Shown here: in pieces, positions 11,774 to 23,674 of the stretch
Layout: every line of letters starts with the position of its first letter
Numbering within the stretch: position 1 is the first letter of the stretch
Assembly: GCA_944474755.1 (NCBI GenBank)
Contig: OX104114.1
Span: 81,206,623 to 81,270,622, forward strand
Direction: 5' to 3'
DNA length: 64,000 nucleotides
DNA from: Limnoperna fortunei
Lineage: Eukaryota > Mollusca > Bivalvia > Mytilida > Modiolidae
The notes under the pieces: generated by a model
Databases searched by the model: none
Seen by the model: only the letters and a program-made list of their open reading frames with translations
What the model was told of the DNA's origin: nothing
Position numbers and translations under genes: made by a program

Positions 11774-12033
11774 GGGGGCCTCGGTGGCCGAGTGGTTAAG
11801 GTAGTTCGTCTACTATTGATCACATGGTCTGTCAACACTGAGATTGCGAGTTCGATTCTCAATGCAGGCAGGGTGTTCTTGACTCCAATCATAATTGACA
11901 AGCATTGCCAGTTTTCCTACTGCAGGTCTGAGTTTTCTCTGGGTACTCCATCTTCCTCCCCCAATAAAAACTGGACGCCATGATATAGCTGAAAAATTGC
12001 TGAAAGTGGCGTTAAAACAACATTCAAACAATA
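11774..12033 (+). mobile_element. tRNA-derived SINE (full length)
   Basis: This is the cleanest copy: GGGGGCCTCGGTGGCCGAGT holds the A box (TGGCCGAGTGG), GAGTTCGATTC the B box. The tRNA-unrelated body runs to CCAATAAAAACTGGACGCC, ATGATATAGCTGAAAAATTG and an A-rich CAAACAAT tail. A tRNA-Leu/Ser-like ancestor is suggested by GGCCGAGTGG. Pol III transcription would start near 11774. Confidence 0.88.
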
Positions 12034-12517
12034 AAAAAAACAATCTTTTTATGATTCATCATTGTCACCATTTTTTCAGTGGTCTCATTTTTAAGATCTA
12101 TCATTATTGATGCACAATTGTACGTGATGTTGATAACCTTTTTTTATTAAATGCTCTGCGTTGACAAATTGACCTTCTGTTTCATTATGTATGTTTATTA
12201 CTTGAAAAACACTGAGAAGCCAGAATAATGTGTTGCATCTTGAGACAGTGTCTTTATATGTACCTAACGTTCACTATATGTTAATTTTTACTACGGAATT
12301 TTTGTTGTAGTATGCAAATTAGCACGATTTTACTACAATAGGTAACCATTATCCATTGAAAAACGATCAACGAGTGGTCATATCATGGCCTAAATGTGGG
12401 AAACAAGTAGGAGTACCCTCTCTCCCTAAACTTTACAGAAGTATGCCCTCTCCTTATACTCCACAGGAAGTAATAGTGGGAGTATCTAAATCTCTGTCTT
12501 GAACTCTCTACAATATT

Positions 12518-12553
12518 GTACCAGTTGATGTACCAGTTGACATACCAGTTGTC
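12518..12553. repeat. Short repeat, 3 x ~13 bp
   Basis: Three copies of TACCAGTTGA-like sequence precede GTCAATAAAGGGCTGACT. Possibly the 3' end of an old element. Confidence 0.5.
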
Positions 12554-12706
12554 AATAAAGGGCTGACTAACTAAACTAGAACAGTCCCACAGTCCACATT
12601 ATGCATTATTTGCTTCTTGCAGATCATTTCATCACAGGAATAAATTATGTGCAGTTGGTAATGATCAAGAACCAGCAATTGTACTCGCGTATTGTATACT
12701 TATAAC

Positions 12707-12882
12707 TGCTAGAGTATTCGACTCCAATCTTAATTGACAAGGATTGCCAGTATTCCTACAACAGGTCGGGGGTTTTCTCCGGGTACTTCGGCTTCCTGCC
12801 CCAATAAAAACTAGATGCCATGATATAGCTGAAAAACTGCTGAAAGTGGCGTTAAAACACCATCAAACAAACAAACAAACAA
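12707..12882 (+). mobile_element. SINE fragment (5'-truncated)
   Basis: It retains the body and tail from GTATTCGACTCCAATCTTAA to GATATAGCTGAAAAACTGCT and (CAAA)n. The A and B boxes are missing, as expected of 5'-truncated retrotransposed copies. Confidence 0.8.
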
Positions 12883-12889
12883 TATAACT

Positions 12890-13982
12890 GATAGATTAAG
12901 TATTTAAAACACATAAGAAAGTTATATAAAAGATGAAATGATATTACAGACAGGTGTTGAGATAATGCAAAATGTTTATCTAATTGGTGTGTGACATCAA
13001 TTGGAAATGTGAGCACATGCAATGTATCAGTGCTGTTCAAAATTTCTGAGGAGATTCAATAGCACAATTTAAACAGTCAAATGTTCATATATATACATAC
13101 AATGTACTAGTAGCAACACAAGTGGGTTATTCTTAAAAATAGGTAAGATTGAGAAGGTGGTAGGTAGCCCAAAATTTCAAGAGGAAACATTTTGCAGAAA
13201 AAAAGCTAAATATTTATTTAGTATTGAATAGTTATTTTAAAGGAGTTATTTTAACACATTTTCTGTTGTGCAGTTTTTGGTGTTTTGGTTTGGAAACAGA
13301 AAGTTTTTTTATTGAATGACCATGAAGTATGCTAATTCCTTAATGGAACCTCTGTCTTTTTACAAATTTCCTTAATGGAACCTCTGTCTTTTTACAAATT
13401 TCAACTAGGATCAACATGGATGTTATGGTATATATGCATTTTAATGAAGAGACATAAATTAACTTGAGGTAAATCAATTTGTTATTCTTTTGATGTTCTT
13501 AAAGAGTCATATAAACAAAGGAAGTACCTTAAGTTCCTACAGGGAAGCAATTTATATCTAATTAGGACAAGATATAAAAATGGTGCACTAATTATTTTTT
13601 GTATCTTCAAACAAATGTATTGTCTAGAGTAAACAAAATGGCAATTAGTTTGAGTATCAATGTAAAGCTGTGCCAGATAGTTACTGCTTATTAAAATCCA
13701 AGGAAGCAGGATGCACACACCAAGTGATAACATTACAAAATTTTATTGGACTAATTTTTTACCAAGAAAAATGATTTTAAGAATTGGATTGGGGTATCAT
13801 AATTTTCACTAATATCAAGATTTCAAATCAATAGACAACAAATCTGATTGGTTGATAGGACTTACCATGCAAAATGAATATAAATCGGTGCAAACATTTT
13901 TTTTACATGTAAATTATCCTAAAATAACTGTAACCTGCAGTCATTTAATCAGTCATATAACATTATTATCCTATGGTTTGTT
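12890..13982. other. AT-rich DNA with a 33-bp duplication
   Basis: At 13337-13402 a 33-bp unit (CCTTAATGGAACCTCTGTCT and following) occurs twice in tandem. Nothing else is recognised. Confidence 0.5.
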
Positions 13983-14600
13983 ATTTGGATTAGCAGTATC
14001 CTGCCCCATAGTCAACTTACCAGTTTGGGATTATCAGTTTCCAGCTCCATAGTCAACTTTCCAATCTGAAGGCTTGAGTTCAGTGATTGGGATTAGCAAT
14101 GCCCTGCCCTTTAGTGCCACTATAAGTTTGGGATTAACAGTGTTTTGGCCCATATTCCCATAACATGTCTAGGATTAGCAGTGCCCAGTCCCTTAGTCCA
14201 ATTATGAGTTTGGTATTAGCAGTGTCCTGCCCCATAGTCCCATTACTATTCTGAAGGCTTGACTTCAGTTATTGGGATCAGCAGTGTCCTACCCCTTAGT
14301 CCCATTACCAGGCTGAAGGCTTGACTTCAGTTATTGGGATCAGCAGTGTTCTACGACTTAGTCCCGTTACCAGGCTGAAGGCTTGACTTCAGTTATTGGG
14401 ATCAGCAGTGTCCTACCCCTTAGTCCCATTACCAGGCTGAAGGCTTGACATCAGTTATTGGGATCAGCAGTGTCCTACCCCTTAGTCCCATTACCAGGCT
14501 GAAGGCTTGACTTAAGTGATTGGGATTGGCAGTGTCCCTGCCCTAAGTCCCATTTCCAATCTGGAGGCTTGACTCATGCCTTGACTTCAGTTATTTTGGA
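13983..14600. repeat. ~61-bp minisatellite (unit 1)
   Basis: Repeating phrase GGGATCAGCAGTGTCCTACC, then CCTTAGTCCCATTACCAGGC and TGAAGGCTTGACTTCAGTTA. Units are most regular at 14270-14520 and decay outward. The array marks the start of the duplicated host segment; a shorter version opens unit 2 at 31333. Confidence 0.8.
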
Positions 14601-15364
14601 TTAGCAGTGCCCTGCCCTATATCTGAATTCTAACTCTAGTATGCAGTACAAAAAAAAATTACTATTATGTTTCCAAATAAAGGTTTGCTTTTCTGCCATT
14701 TTTTCTAGTAAAACAAAAAAATCCTTTTTGGAAGATTTAGCTTTTTCAAAGTTTTGTGTTGAAAATCTATATTTACTGTGGATAACAATTCTGTAGGGGA
14801 ATAAAGATCTATACATCAGCGTTATGGGACTTTACCAGTAGGAAAAGAAAAGGCAGTGCAGTTATTTTTTTAAGCATTGTTTAATTGTGTTTTTTTATGT
14901 AAAAAATAACGGATTTAGACCTGGGCACAAAGTGTTGTCAATTCTTTTTCCAGTTTAATTAAAATTAAATCTTTCACTTTCTCCCCCCTTTCTGCTATGT
15001 TTGCTGTAGCAACCCACTGTGTAGCAACCACAACAAAAAGGGGAGCAAGTGAAAGATGTAAGTTAAGTGCATTAGATTGTTCTTTTTTCCAGAAAATTAA
15101 AAGAAATGAAATTCTATAGTGCCTTTGACTATATCCTAATTACTGTTAATTACTATTGTAAAATGATAATTGACAGGAAATATGCCTATAGTCTACTGAT
15201 GTTGAGGAAAAACTCACGCACAGTACAGAAAGTGAGGAAGTTAACTTATTTATTTAGAATTTGATAAAAATCAGTTACAAGTGTTGTGAAAATTTAGAAT
15301 TATTTTTAAAACAGGACCTAAACAAAGGGATTATCATAAAATAATATAGATAACTAAGAATTTG
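14601..15364. repeat. Duplicated segment, unit 1, left part
   Basis: It matches 31590-32310 in direct orientation, from the post-minisatellite CTGAATTCTAAC through to AACTAAGAATTTG, with an extra ~90 bp in unit 2 near 31981-32071. It ends exactly at the TTG (15362-15364) where the CACTA-type element begins. It includes the hairpin at about 14975-15058 (TCTCCCCCC ... GGGGAGCAAGTGAAAG), conserved in unit 2. Confidence 0.8.
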
Positions 15365-16285
15365 CACTACAAACACCAAAACATTAATTTCCTAGCCAAA
15401 ACCTTAATTTCCAAGTCAAAACCTTAATTTTTTAAGAGTTGACTGTAAAATTAAGTGTTCTTTTCTTAAATTAAGGGTATGACGGGAAATTAAGGTTTTG
15501 ACGCGGAGATTAAGGTTTTTTGTGGATTGAACCCCTGGGTCGATTTCAATGACCTCGGGCAATGTTGTTGATAACAATCATGTACTATACTGTAGATCTC
15601 TATCAATTTGTCTGTGGCTATAACTTTATCAATGTATACAATTATTTTTTGTCCAAATAAATACAGATCATATGCAACAAATTTAAAATATTACAATGCA
15701 CGAACGTGAATGCATTTCCTGTCAACTTTTCATAACGTGATCATTGCAAAATTGTTTAATAAAAGTTAATGTATTTCGTAAGGTACTGTGATTGTTTTAT
15801 AAATATTGCAATATAACATTTACATTTGAAGATCAGAAGGTAATTTAATTTACAAGAAACTTCGCCGATCGGAGATTCAATACACATCCGCCATATTGTT
15901 TACCTGTAACGAATATGAAAAGAATAAAGGACGGATGTTACTAAAGTATTTGTTTTGAACGTTGTTTTTAATTACCTTGTTTTCTTTTTGTTTCCCCAAC
16001 AGGTTTCATGGTAAGTTTGTGTTATTTAAATTTAAATTTTGTTACCTGTTTCATGTTTTATTCGTTTTGCCGTTTTTTTTTAAATCTGTTGCTGTTTAAA
16101 ATTGTTTAATTTATTTTTGCCTTATTATTACTTTGGTGCTTAATGTCGTTTTATTTTTTACCATTTTATTTGCGTAACTGTTCTATTGTCAGCGGTGGCT
16201 TTTAAATGAAAATGTGTTTATTAATGATTATTTAAATATTAAATAATTAAATTAAATAATTTCTTTGTTGTTCCTCAATAGGTAA
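15365..16285 (+). repeat. Left long TIR of the CACTA-like element
   Basis: It is the inverse of 29335-30375, with few substitutions and indels. Order from the end: CACTAC terminus; three copies of a 20-bp CCTTAATTTCCTAGTCAAAA-like motif; the same motif inverted at about 15488-15523; a GACCTCGGGCAATG segment; a GC-richer block with CCGATCGGAGATTC and CATCCGCCATATTG near 15866-15897; then a splice-like GGTTTCATGGTAAGT. Homology ends near AAATAATTTCTTTGTTGTT. Confidence 0.85.
16003..16010 (+). other. Possible splice sites / micro-exon in left TIR
   Basis: A long pyrimidine tract and CAG precede GTTTCATG, followed at once by a consensus donor GTAAGT. The right arm keeps the same arrangement inverted (29588-29603: CCCCCAG, GTTTCATG, GTAAGT). 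It could be the end of a first exon carrying an ATG from a promoter inside the TIR, or an 8-nt micro-exon. Conservation is only as strong as the TIR similarity itself. Confidence 0.25.
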
Positions 16286-17376
16286 TTAGTTCAATGCTAC
16301 GTCAAGGTACTGTAAAAAGTTTAATTCTATTATATATATAATTTGGTTTCTGGAATTTTGTAATCAATATTTTACAGGTTTAAATATTTTTTGTTACCGA
16401 CTTAATGTTGGTGTATTGTAAAAGCGATGTGTGGTAAAGGGGCACGTGCACGGAAGTAAAGCAGAAAATGTAAAATGAATTTTATTGCGAACTAAACTGC
16501 ACGTAAACAAAATTTTAAAAAATCTTTTTTTTTTGTGACTTGTTCTTTCTTATTACCTTTAGAAGCTCCGAATTTAATTTGAACGGGAAACAACATCAAA
16601 AATGTTATTTTGAATTTTTGGTAGTTCTGGTCGGAAAAAAAATGCACGCAAAATAAGCAATACAGATTACGAGGGCCAAAGTTGTGCACACCGGCTGAAA
16701 AAAAACGATTATGTTGCACGAAAATACCCAAATGCCACCAATAGACAGTATTTATGAAATTTTATCAAGTACACTGGTTTGGTCATTTTATTATTTTTTA
16801 ATAAAACCGTAAAATCATTTGTAATGAATTTACTCCTTGGCTATTGCTTCGTCATCAATCTGTTGGATATAGTTACGTTATAATATCAGCAGGTGTCCAT
16901 CTAATCGGACAATTATAACTATAATTATTTATAGGAGTTATTTTTTATTTTGTGAAGAAGGTAAGAAAGTATCAATGATGTTGTGAAGGAAAACATAGGT
17001 AAATTATCAGTTGAACCCTAATTGAGCTTATATAAATGATATTTCTTTTTTCATGAAAAAGTAAACATATTTTCCTCTTATTCCCAGTGTGAGATAATGT
17101 ATTCGTAGTTGCGAGAATTCCAAACTGTTTTTAAAATGTTAAGCATCTTCTTACTTGAAGCATATAATTAATACTATAAAATCCGAAATGGCTATAGTAT
17201 TGACTAAATCGTATGAGTGAAACAAAGACCGACTTTTTTATGAATGCGAGATTTTGCTTTGAAATACTACAAGCGTGTTTTACATCGCGCGCGCATCTAG
17301 AACAGAAGTGTTTATACTTTATTCAGAACGGGTAATAAAATCACTTTAACATTGACATTTGAGTCGCGTCATTTTA
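16286..17376. other. CACTA-like element interior, nothing recognised
   Basis: AT-rich sequence with a 79-codon minus-strand frame at 16492-16731 that resembles no transposase domain known to me. GCGCGCGC occurs at 17287-17294. Confidence 0.4.
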
Positions 17377-19563
17377 AGCTCACCTGGACCGAAGGTCCAT
17401 GTGAGCTATTGCTATCACTTGTCGTCCGTCGTCCGTCGTCTGTCGTCCGTCGTCCGTCGTAAACTTTTTCAAAAATCTTCTCCTCTGAAACCACTGGGCC
17501 AATTTTTTTCAAACTTGGCCACAATCATCCTTAGGGTTCCTAGTTTCAAGTTTGTACCCAGGGTGTTGATCAACAGACAAATATGGCCGCTGTTACTAAA
17601 AATAAAACATAGGGGTCAACACAGGTTTTTGATCATTATCTAAAAAACTATAATAGCTATAGAGAAAACCGTTACTTCAAATTGATCAGCACATTAAGGT
17701 CTACAATAGTTGCTATTAGTGCAAAGTTGTGTTTTGGCTTCTTGTAGGAGTTATTGCCCTTTTTTGACGATTTTTGACCAAATTTTTGGTATTTACAATA
17801 TAACCTGAAAAATATACGAGGTAGAGTGAAACTGTAAATGGCAAAAATGATTAGCAAAAAAAGCCCTACAATTCTCTTGATTGGTCTGAAATTGTCAGAT
17901 GACTCCTTATATGAGTTATTGCCCTTAAATGGTAATTTTTTATGAAATTTTCCGTTTTTGTCCTGTAACTTTAAAACTATAACAGCTAGGGTAAAACTGT
18001 AAATAGCAAAAATGATCAACAATACAAGCCCTACAATTCACTGAATTAGTCTGAAATTGTCAGATGACTCCTTATAGGAGTTATTGCCCTTAAATTGCAA
18101 TTTTTTATGAAATTTTCCGTTTTTGTCCTGTAACTTGAAAACTATAGTAGCTAGATTGAAACTGTAAATTGCACAAATGATCAGCAATAAAGACCCTACA
18201 ATTCACTTGATTGGTCTGAAATTGTCAAATGACTCCTTATATGAGTTATTGCCCTTAAATGGTAATTTTTTATGAAATTTTCCGTTTTTGTCCTGTAACT
18301 TTAAAACTATAACAGCTAGAGTAAAACTGTAAATAGCAAAAATGATCAACAATACAAGCCCTACAATTCACTGTATTAGTCTGAAATTGTCAGATGACTC
18401 CTTATAGGAGTTATTGCCCTTAAATGGCAATTTTTTATGAAATTTTCCTTTTTTGTCCTGTAACTTGAAAACTATAGTAGCTAGATTGAAACTGTAAATT
18501 GCACAAATGATCAGCAATAAAGACCCTACAATTCACTTGATTGTTCTGAAATTGTCAAATGACTCCTTATATGAGTTATTGCCCTTAAATGGTAATTTTT
18601 TATGAAATTTTCCGTTTTTGTCCTGTAACTTTAAAACTATAACAGCTAGAGTAAAACTGTAAATAGCAAAAATGATCAACAATACAAGCCCTACAATTCA
18701 CTGTATTAGTCTGAAATTGTCAGATGACTCCTTATAGGAGTTATTGCCCTTAAATGGCAATTTTTTATGAAATTTTCCGTTTTTGTCCTGTAACTTGAAA
18801 ACTATAGCAGCTAGATTGAAACTGTAAATTGCACAAATGATCAGCAATAAAGACCCTACAATTCACTTGATTGGTCTGAAATTGTCAGATGACTCCTTAT
18901 AGGAGTTATTGCCCTTAAATTGCAATTTTTTATGAAATTTTCCGTTTTTGTCCTGTAACTTAAAAACCATAACAGCTAGAGTGAAATAATAAATTGCAAA
19001 AATGATCAGCAAAAAAAGCCCTACAATTAATTTAATTGGTCTTAAATTGTCAGATGACTCCTTATAGGGGTTATTGCCCTTAAATGACAATTTTGTTATG
19101 AAATTTTCCAGTTTTGTCCAGTAACTTGAAAACTATAGTAGCTAGATTAAAACTGTAAATTGCACAAATGATCAGCAATAGAAGCCCTACAAATGATAGC
19201 TTAGTCCAAAAATTGCAAGATGACTCTTTATAGGAGTTATTGCCCTTTCATTATGAATTTGCACATATGAACAGTTTTTTAATTATAAATTAGTCTATAA
19301 CACACCTATTAGTAGAGTAAAACTGTAAATTTCCAAAGTACCCTACAGGACAATGCCTAAAAACCATTTAATTTTCAGAAATTGTCGATGGCACCTTCTA
19401 GGAGTTATTGTATTTAACAAATTTTTTGAAGAAATGTTTAGTTTTTGCACAGTAACTTAAAAGCTATAACAACTAGACTGAAACTGTTAATTTCAAAAAT
19501 TTTAATATAGTTTAAGTCATTTGGATTCCAGGTGAGCAATTACAGGCTCCTGGGAGCCTCTAG
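17377..19563 (+). mobile_element. HINE-like element, type 3, with dimeric core
   Basis: 5' cap AGCTCACCTGGACCGAAGGT, then a GTCGTCCGTC microsatellite and a core of at least eight tandem monomers of 163-167 bp, marked by CTCCTTATAGGAGTTATTGC at 17901, 18068, 18232, 18398, 18562, 18728, 18891 and 19058. In the central part monomers alternate between an ATGATCAACAATACAAGCC form and an ATGATCAGCAATAAAGACC form, giving a ~330-bp higher-order unit. The 3' cap has CAGGTGAGCAATTACAGGCT, the hairpin AGGCTCCTGGGAGCCT and terminal CTAG. Confidence 0.85.
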
Positions 19564-20069
19564 TTCAAAAAGGACAAGGTTCAAGAGTCTTTTAGCTTTG
19601 TTGTCTATAATTAAACGCATTTGTAACGAACGGATTTTCTTTCCGCGCTACAACTAACTGTGCTAACAAATATTGAACATCCAACAAGGATTCAACATCG
19701 GAGGATTTCAAAAGGCTGGAAGTTATATATTTTATTTACTGATTTTACAATATATAGATCAACATAGACAAACACGCGACGTATGTACTTACAGATGGCG
19801 TCGGGGTGAAAATGACTGTGTGGTGAAACATGTACAATTAGTACATACATTGTAAATATACAATATTCGTACACTTGACTTGGAGGAGTTTTTAACGTCC
19901 TGCACCGACAGCCTTATGCCCCTGGTCGGACGAAATATTCTTACAATGTCAAAAAATAATATTTGTTTGCAGCAGCCTTTGAAATGGGTTGAAATGCGAG
20001 GCTCTGTCAGATACTGCTCATAAAAACTATTTCACATCTTGCAATATGTATTTTTTACACAAAAATATT
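19564..20069. other. CACTA-like element interior, nothing recognised
   Basis: Two overlapping 60-codon frames on opposite strands (19673-19874) are not supported as genes. Confidence 0.35.
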
Positions 20070-20332
20070 GTTTTGTTCAATTGGTGTTTAATGCCACTTT
20101 CAGCCAGTTTCAGCTATATCATGGCGTCCAGTTTTTATTGGAAGAGGAAGCCGGAGTACCAGGAGAAAACTCCCGACCTCCGGTAGGAAAACTGGCAATC
20201 CTTGTCAATTAAGATTGGAGTCGAGTACACCCTGCCCGTAGTGAGACTCGAATCCGCAACCTCAGTGTTGATAGACCACGTGATCAATAGTAGACGGACG
20301 AACTACTTTAACCTCTCGGCCACCGAGGCCCC
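20070..20332 (-). mobile_element. tRNA-derived SINE (minus strand)
   Basis: Plus-strand sequence runs from a degraded tail (GGTGTTTAATGCCACTTTCA) through ATATCATGGCGTCCAGTTTT to the complement of the A-box head, GGCCACCGAGGCCCC. Both internal promoter boxes are recognisable. Confidence 0.85.
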
Positions 20333-20450
20333 AAAAATATTGTTTTCTTGTCAATTTTGTAGTTTTATAAGGTATTCTTGTGTGTTCTTGGGTATTCTTG
20401 TTTATTTCTATGGACCCGTCTAGAAAGACCTCACGAGGTAATATACTTAC

Positions 20451-21294
20451 AGTGATTGGGAATGATTTTTTTATAATGGGACAATGGCCCCATCTTAGAA
20501 CAATCCAAAGGGCCATTTTTTATATTATGGGGCCATTGACAGACTTTAAAGGGCCATTTTTTTAACATCAAACCAAAAATCTGAAAAATTTTAGGCTTAA
20601 AACAATCTTAAAACAACCACCCCTCCCCCCAGCCACGTAAATTTCGTCTGTCGTGATGTCCGTTTCAGCCATCGTCAGTGAATGACAGTGTAAATCGTGT
20701 GTCAACAAGTTGTTCTAACTGTCCGAACTGCATTTTACCTGAAACAATAACAAATTGAAACAATTTCCGACGTCACTTTTTTGTGTATTCCATCGTCTGC
20801 TACGTGCCCCGTGTAATTATTTTACAGTGTGAAATTTCTCTGAAATAAATTTAAAAAGTCTTTTATTAATTGTTGGCTTGCTCCGTGGATAAAAATCCGT
20901 GCCGTGTCATCCTGAAATAAACAATCACTGATCGTGCATCATGTCATATATATTCACTTCGATCACATTAAAGTTCGAGTGAATTTCTTAGTAAATTTCT
21001 ATTTTTAAAATCAGTTCCGAGAATTTTATTTCTTTAATCCATTTGATTGGACGGGTATTTAAAGTCCTCTATTTTTAAAACGAGTTCCGAGAATTGTAGG
21101 CAATTACGATATTTGATTGGACGAGTATTTAAAGTAATCTATTTTTAGTATCGGGGAATTCAAATTTCTACGCTAAGTGTAGGTAGTCGCTGAAATTACT
21201 ATCGCGCACTCGGGCCCTTCTCTGTTGTTCACCAATGGGCCATTTTAGTCACTGAAGCGCCAATTGCGCATGGCGCGTGGCCTTCCCAATCCCT
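20451..21294. mobile_element. hAT-like element, ~844 bp
   Basis: Inverted ends: (C)AGTGATTGGGAA on the left and TTCCCAATCCCT(G) on the right. Outside are ATACTTAC (20443-20450) and GTACTTAC (21295-21302), an 8-bp duplication with one mismatch; if the termini are taken as CAG...CTG the duplication shrinks to TACTTA. CAGTG/CAGGG termini and 8-bp duplications fit hAT. GGGCCATT recurs near both ends, and a ~70-bp unit with GAGTTCCGAGAATT and GATTGGACGGGTATTTAAAG repeats 2-3 times at 20990-21160. No transposase. Confidence 0.65.
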
Positions 21295-21481
21295 GTACTT
21301 ACATTTCTTTTCTGCTTTAAATCCTGATTGCAAAATATAACTGATTCAGTGATTTTGCTGGAAAATACCATATCGTATCAGAATATCATATCAGTCGACT
21401 TATTTGTATGTCCTATCATTGTCCAAAAATATTTGTTAATCGTCAGTACTGATTTTCTTATATAAAATTACACACATTTTT

Positions 21482-23668
21482 AGCTCACCTGACCCAAAGG
21501 GTCAGTGTGAGCTATTCTCATCACTTTGCGTCCGTCGTCGTCGTCGTCGTCGTCGTCTTCGTCGTGGTCGGCCGTAAACTTTTTACATTTTAATCTTCTT
21601 CTCCACAACCACTTGGCCAATTGGAACCAAACTTGGCAGGAATGTTTATTGGGTGGTTCTTAACAAAGTTTGAGTTTTTGGTGCTGATCAAATATGAAAC
21701 ATGGCTGCCAGGGCCATTAATGCGTTCTGATTGGCTGAAATTCAAAAATCTTCTTCTCATAAACTGCTTGGCAGATTGATTTGAAATATTGCAGAAATGT
21801 ACCTTAGATGGTCCTCTACAAAGTTTGAGTTTTTTGTGCCGATCCAAAATCCAAGATGGCCGCCATCGCAGGACATAGTTTAACATAGGACCCTATAGGA
21901 AAAACATATAAACAACTTCTTCTATGAAACTGTTCCACACAATGAAGCCAAATTAATAAGGAAATGAAGGTTGCATAATTATCTTATTGTTTTGGGTTTT
22001 TCGAGCCAATTGCAAATTCAACATGGCTTCCAGGGCCATTAATGTGTTCTGATTGGCTGAAATTCAAAAATCTTCTTCTCATAAACTGCTTGGCAGATTG
22101 ATTTGAAATATTGCAGAAATGTACCTTAGATGGTCCTCTACAAAGTTTGAGTTTTTTGTGCCGATCCAAAATCCAAGATGGCCGCCATCGCAGGACATAG
22201 TTTAACATAGGGTCCTATGTTAAACATATAAACAACTTCTTCTATGAAACTGTTCGACACAATGAAGCCAAATTAATAAGGAAATGAAGGTTGCATAATT
22301 ATCTTATTGTTTTGGGTTTTTCGAGCCAATTGCAAATTTAACATGGCTTCCAGGGCCGTTAATGTGTTCTGATTGGCTGAAATTCAAAAATCTTCTTCTC
22401 ATAAACTGCTTGGCAGATTGATTTGAAATATTGCAGAAATGTACCTTTGATAGTCCTCTACAAAGTTTGAGTTTTTTGTGCCGATCCAAAATCCAAGATG
22501 GCCGCCATCGCAGGACATAGTTTAACATAGGACCCTATGGGAAAAACATATAAACAACTTCTTCTCTGAAACTGTTCCACACAATGAAGCCAAATTAATA
22601 AGGAAATGAAGGTTGCATAATTATCTTATTATTTTGGGTTTTTCCAGCCAATTGCAAATTCAACATGGCTTCCAGGGCCATTAATGCGTTCTGATTGGCT
22701 GAAATTCAAAAATCTTCTTCTCATAAACTGCTTGGCAGATTGATTTAAAATATAGCAGAAATGTACCTTATGTGGTCCTCTACAAGGTTTGAGTTTTTTG
22801 TTCCGATCCAAAATCCAAGATGGCCGCCATCACAGGACATAGTTTAACATAGGACCCTATGGGAAAAACATACAAACAACGTCTTCTCTGAAACTGTTCC
22901 ACACAAATGAAGCCAAATTATGAAGAAATGATTAATGGATATTTATCTTATTATTTTGAGTTTTTTGAGCCAATTGCAAATTGAACATGGCTTCCAGGGC
23001 AACTAATGGGTTCTGATTGGCTGAAATTTCAAAAATCTTCTTTTTACAAACCGCTTAGCAGATTGATTTGAAATATTGCACAAATGTACCTTAGATGGTC
23101 CTCTACAAAATTTTAGTTTTTTGTGGCGATCTAAATTCCAAGAGGCCACCACGGTGGAACACAGCTTAACATAGGACCCTATGGGAAAACCATACAAACA
23201 GCTTCTTCTCTGAAACTCAGTTCCACACAATTTAACCAAATAATGCAGAAGTGATAGAAATCTTATTATTTTAAGTATGTTTCGAGCCGATAGGAAATTC
23301 AACATGGCTGCCAGAGCTGCAAATGCGTTCTGACTGGCTGAGATTTTAAAATTCGTTTTCTCACAAACAGCTTGGCAGATTTTAGGATATGTGATATTGT
23401 AATTTTGAGTTGTTTGTTTCGATCCAAAATACAAGATTGCTGCCACTATGGAACATCACTTAACATACTAACCTATAAAAAAACAAAAACTGCTCCTTCT
23501 CAGAAACACTCCTACTGCTGATTGTAAATTCAACATGGCAACATTCATAGAAACAGCATCTTCACATAAACTCTTTAGCATTTAATATCAAAATTTGCAA
23601 GAAAAGTATTGTCTTAAAAAGTTTTTTTGTAAGTCAGGTGAGCGATACAGGCTCTTAAGAGCCTCTAG
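21482..23668 (+). mobile_element. HINE-like element, type 2, ~320-bp core units
   Basis: 5' cap AGCTCACCTGACCCAAAGGG with hairpin, then a long GTCGTC run at 21533-21565. The core has about five tandem units of ~320 bp, each with AAATCCAAGATGGCCGCCAT and AACATAGGACCCTATGGGAA, increasingly diverged to the right. The 3' cap has CAGGTGAGCGATACAGGCTC, hairpin AGGCTCTTAAGAGCCT and CTAG. Near-identical minus-strand frames of 74-98 codons recur once per unit, but the spacings (320 and 325 bp) are not multiples of three and I treat them as shadows of the repeat. Confidence 0.85.
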
Positions 23669-23674
23669 TTTATT

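Noticed and set aside
11774..11850. Functional tRNA gene
   Set aside because: The A and B boxes are tRNA-like, but the sequence continues into a shared body and tail found in many copies, so it is a SINE.
21590..22811. Four near-identical minus-strand frames
   Set aside because: They recur because the DNA unit recurs (~320 bp). No domain is recognised and the frame is not kept from unit to unit.
23003..23446. Longest open frame (147 codons, minus strand)
   Set aside because: It lies inside the tandem core of a HINE-like element; neighbouring units carry similar broken frames and the spacing is not a multiple of three.
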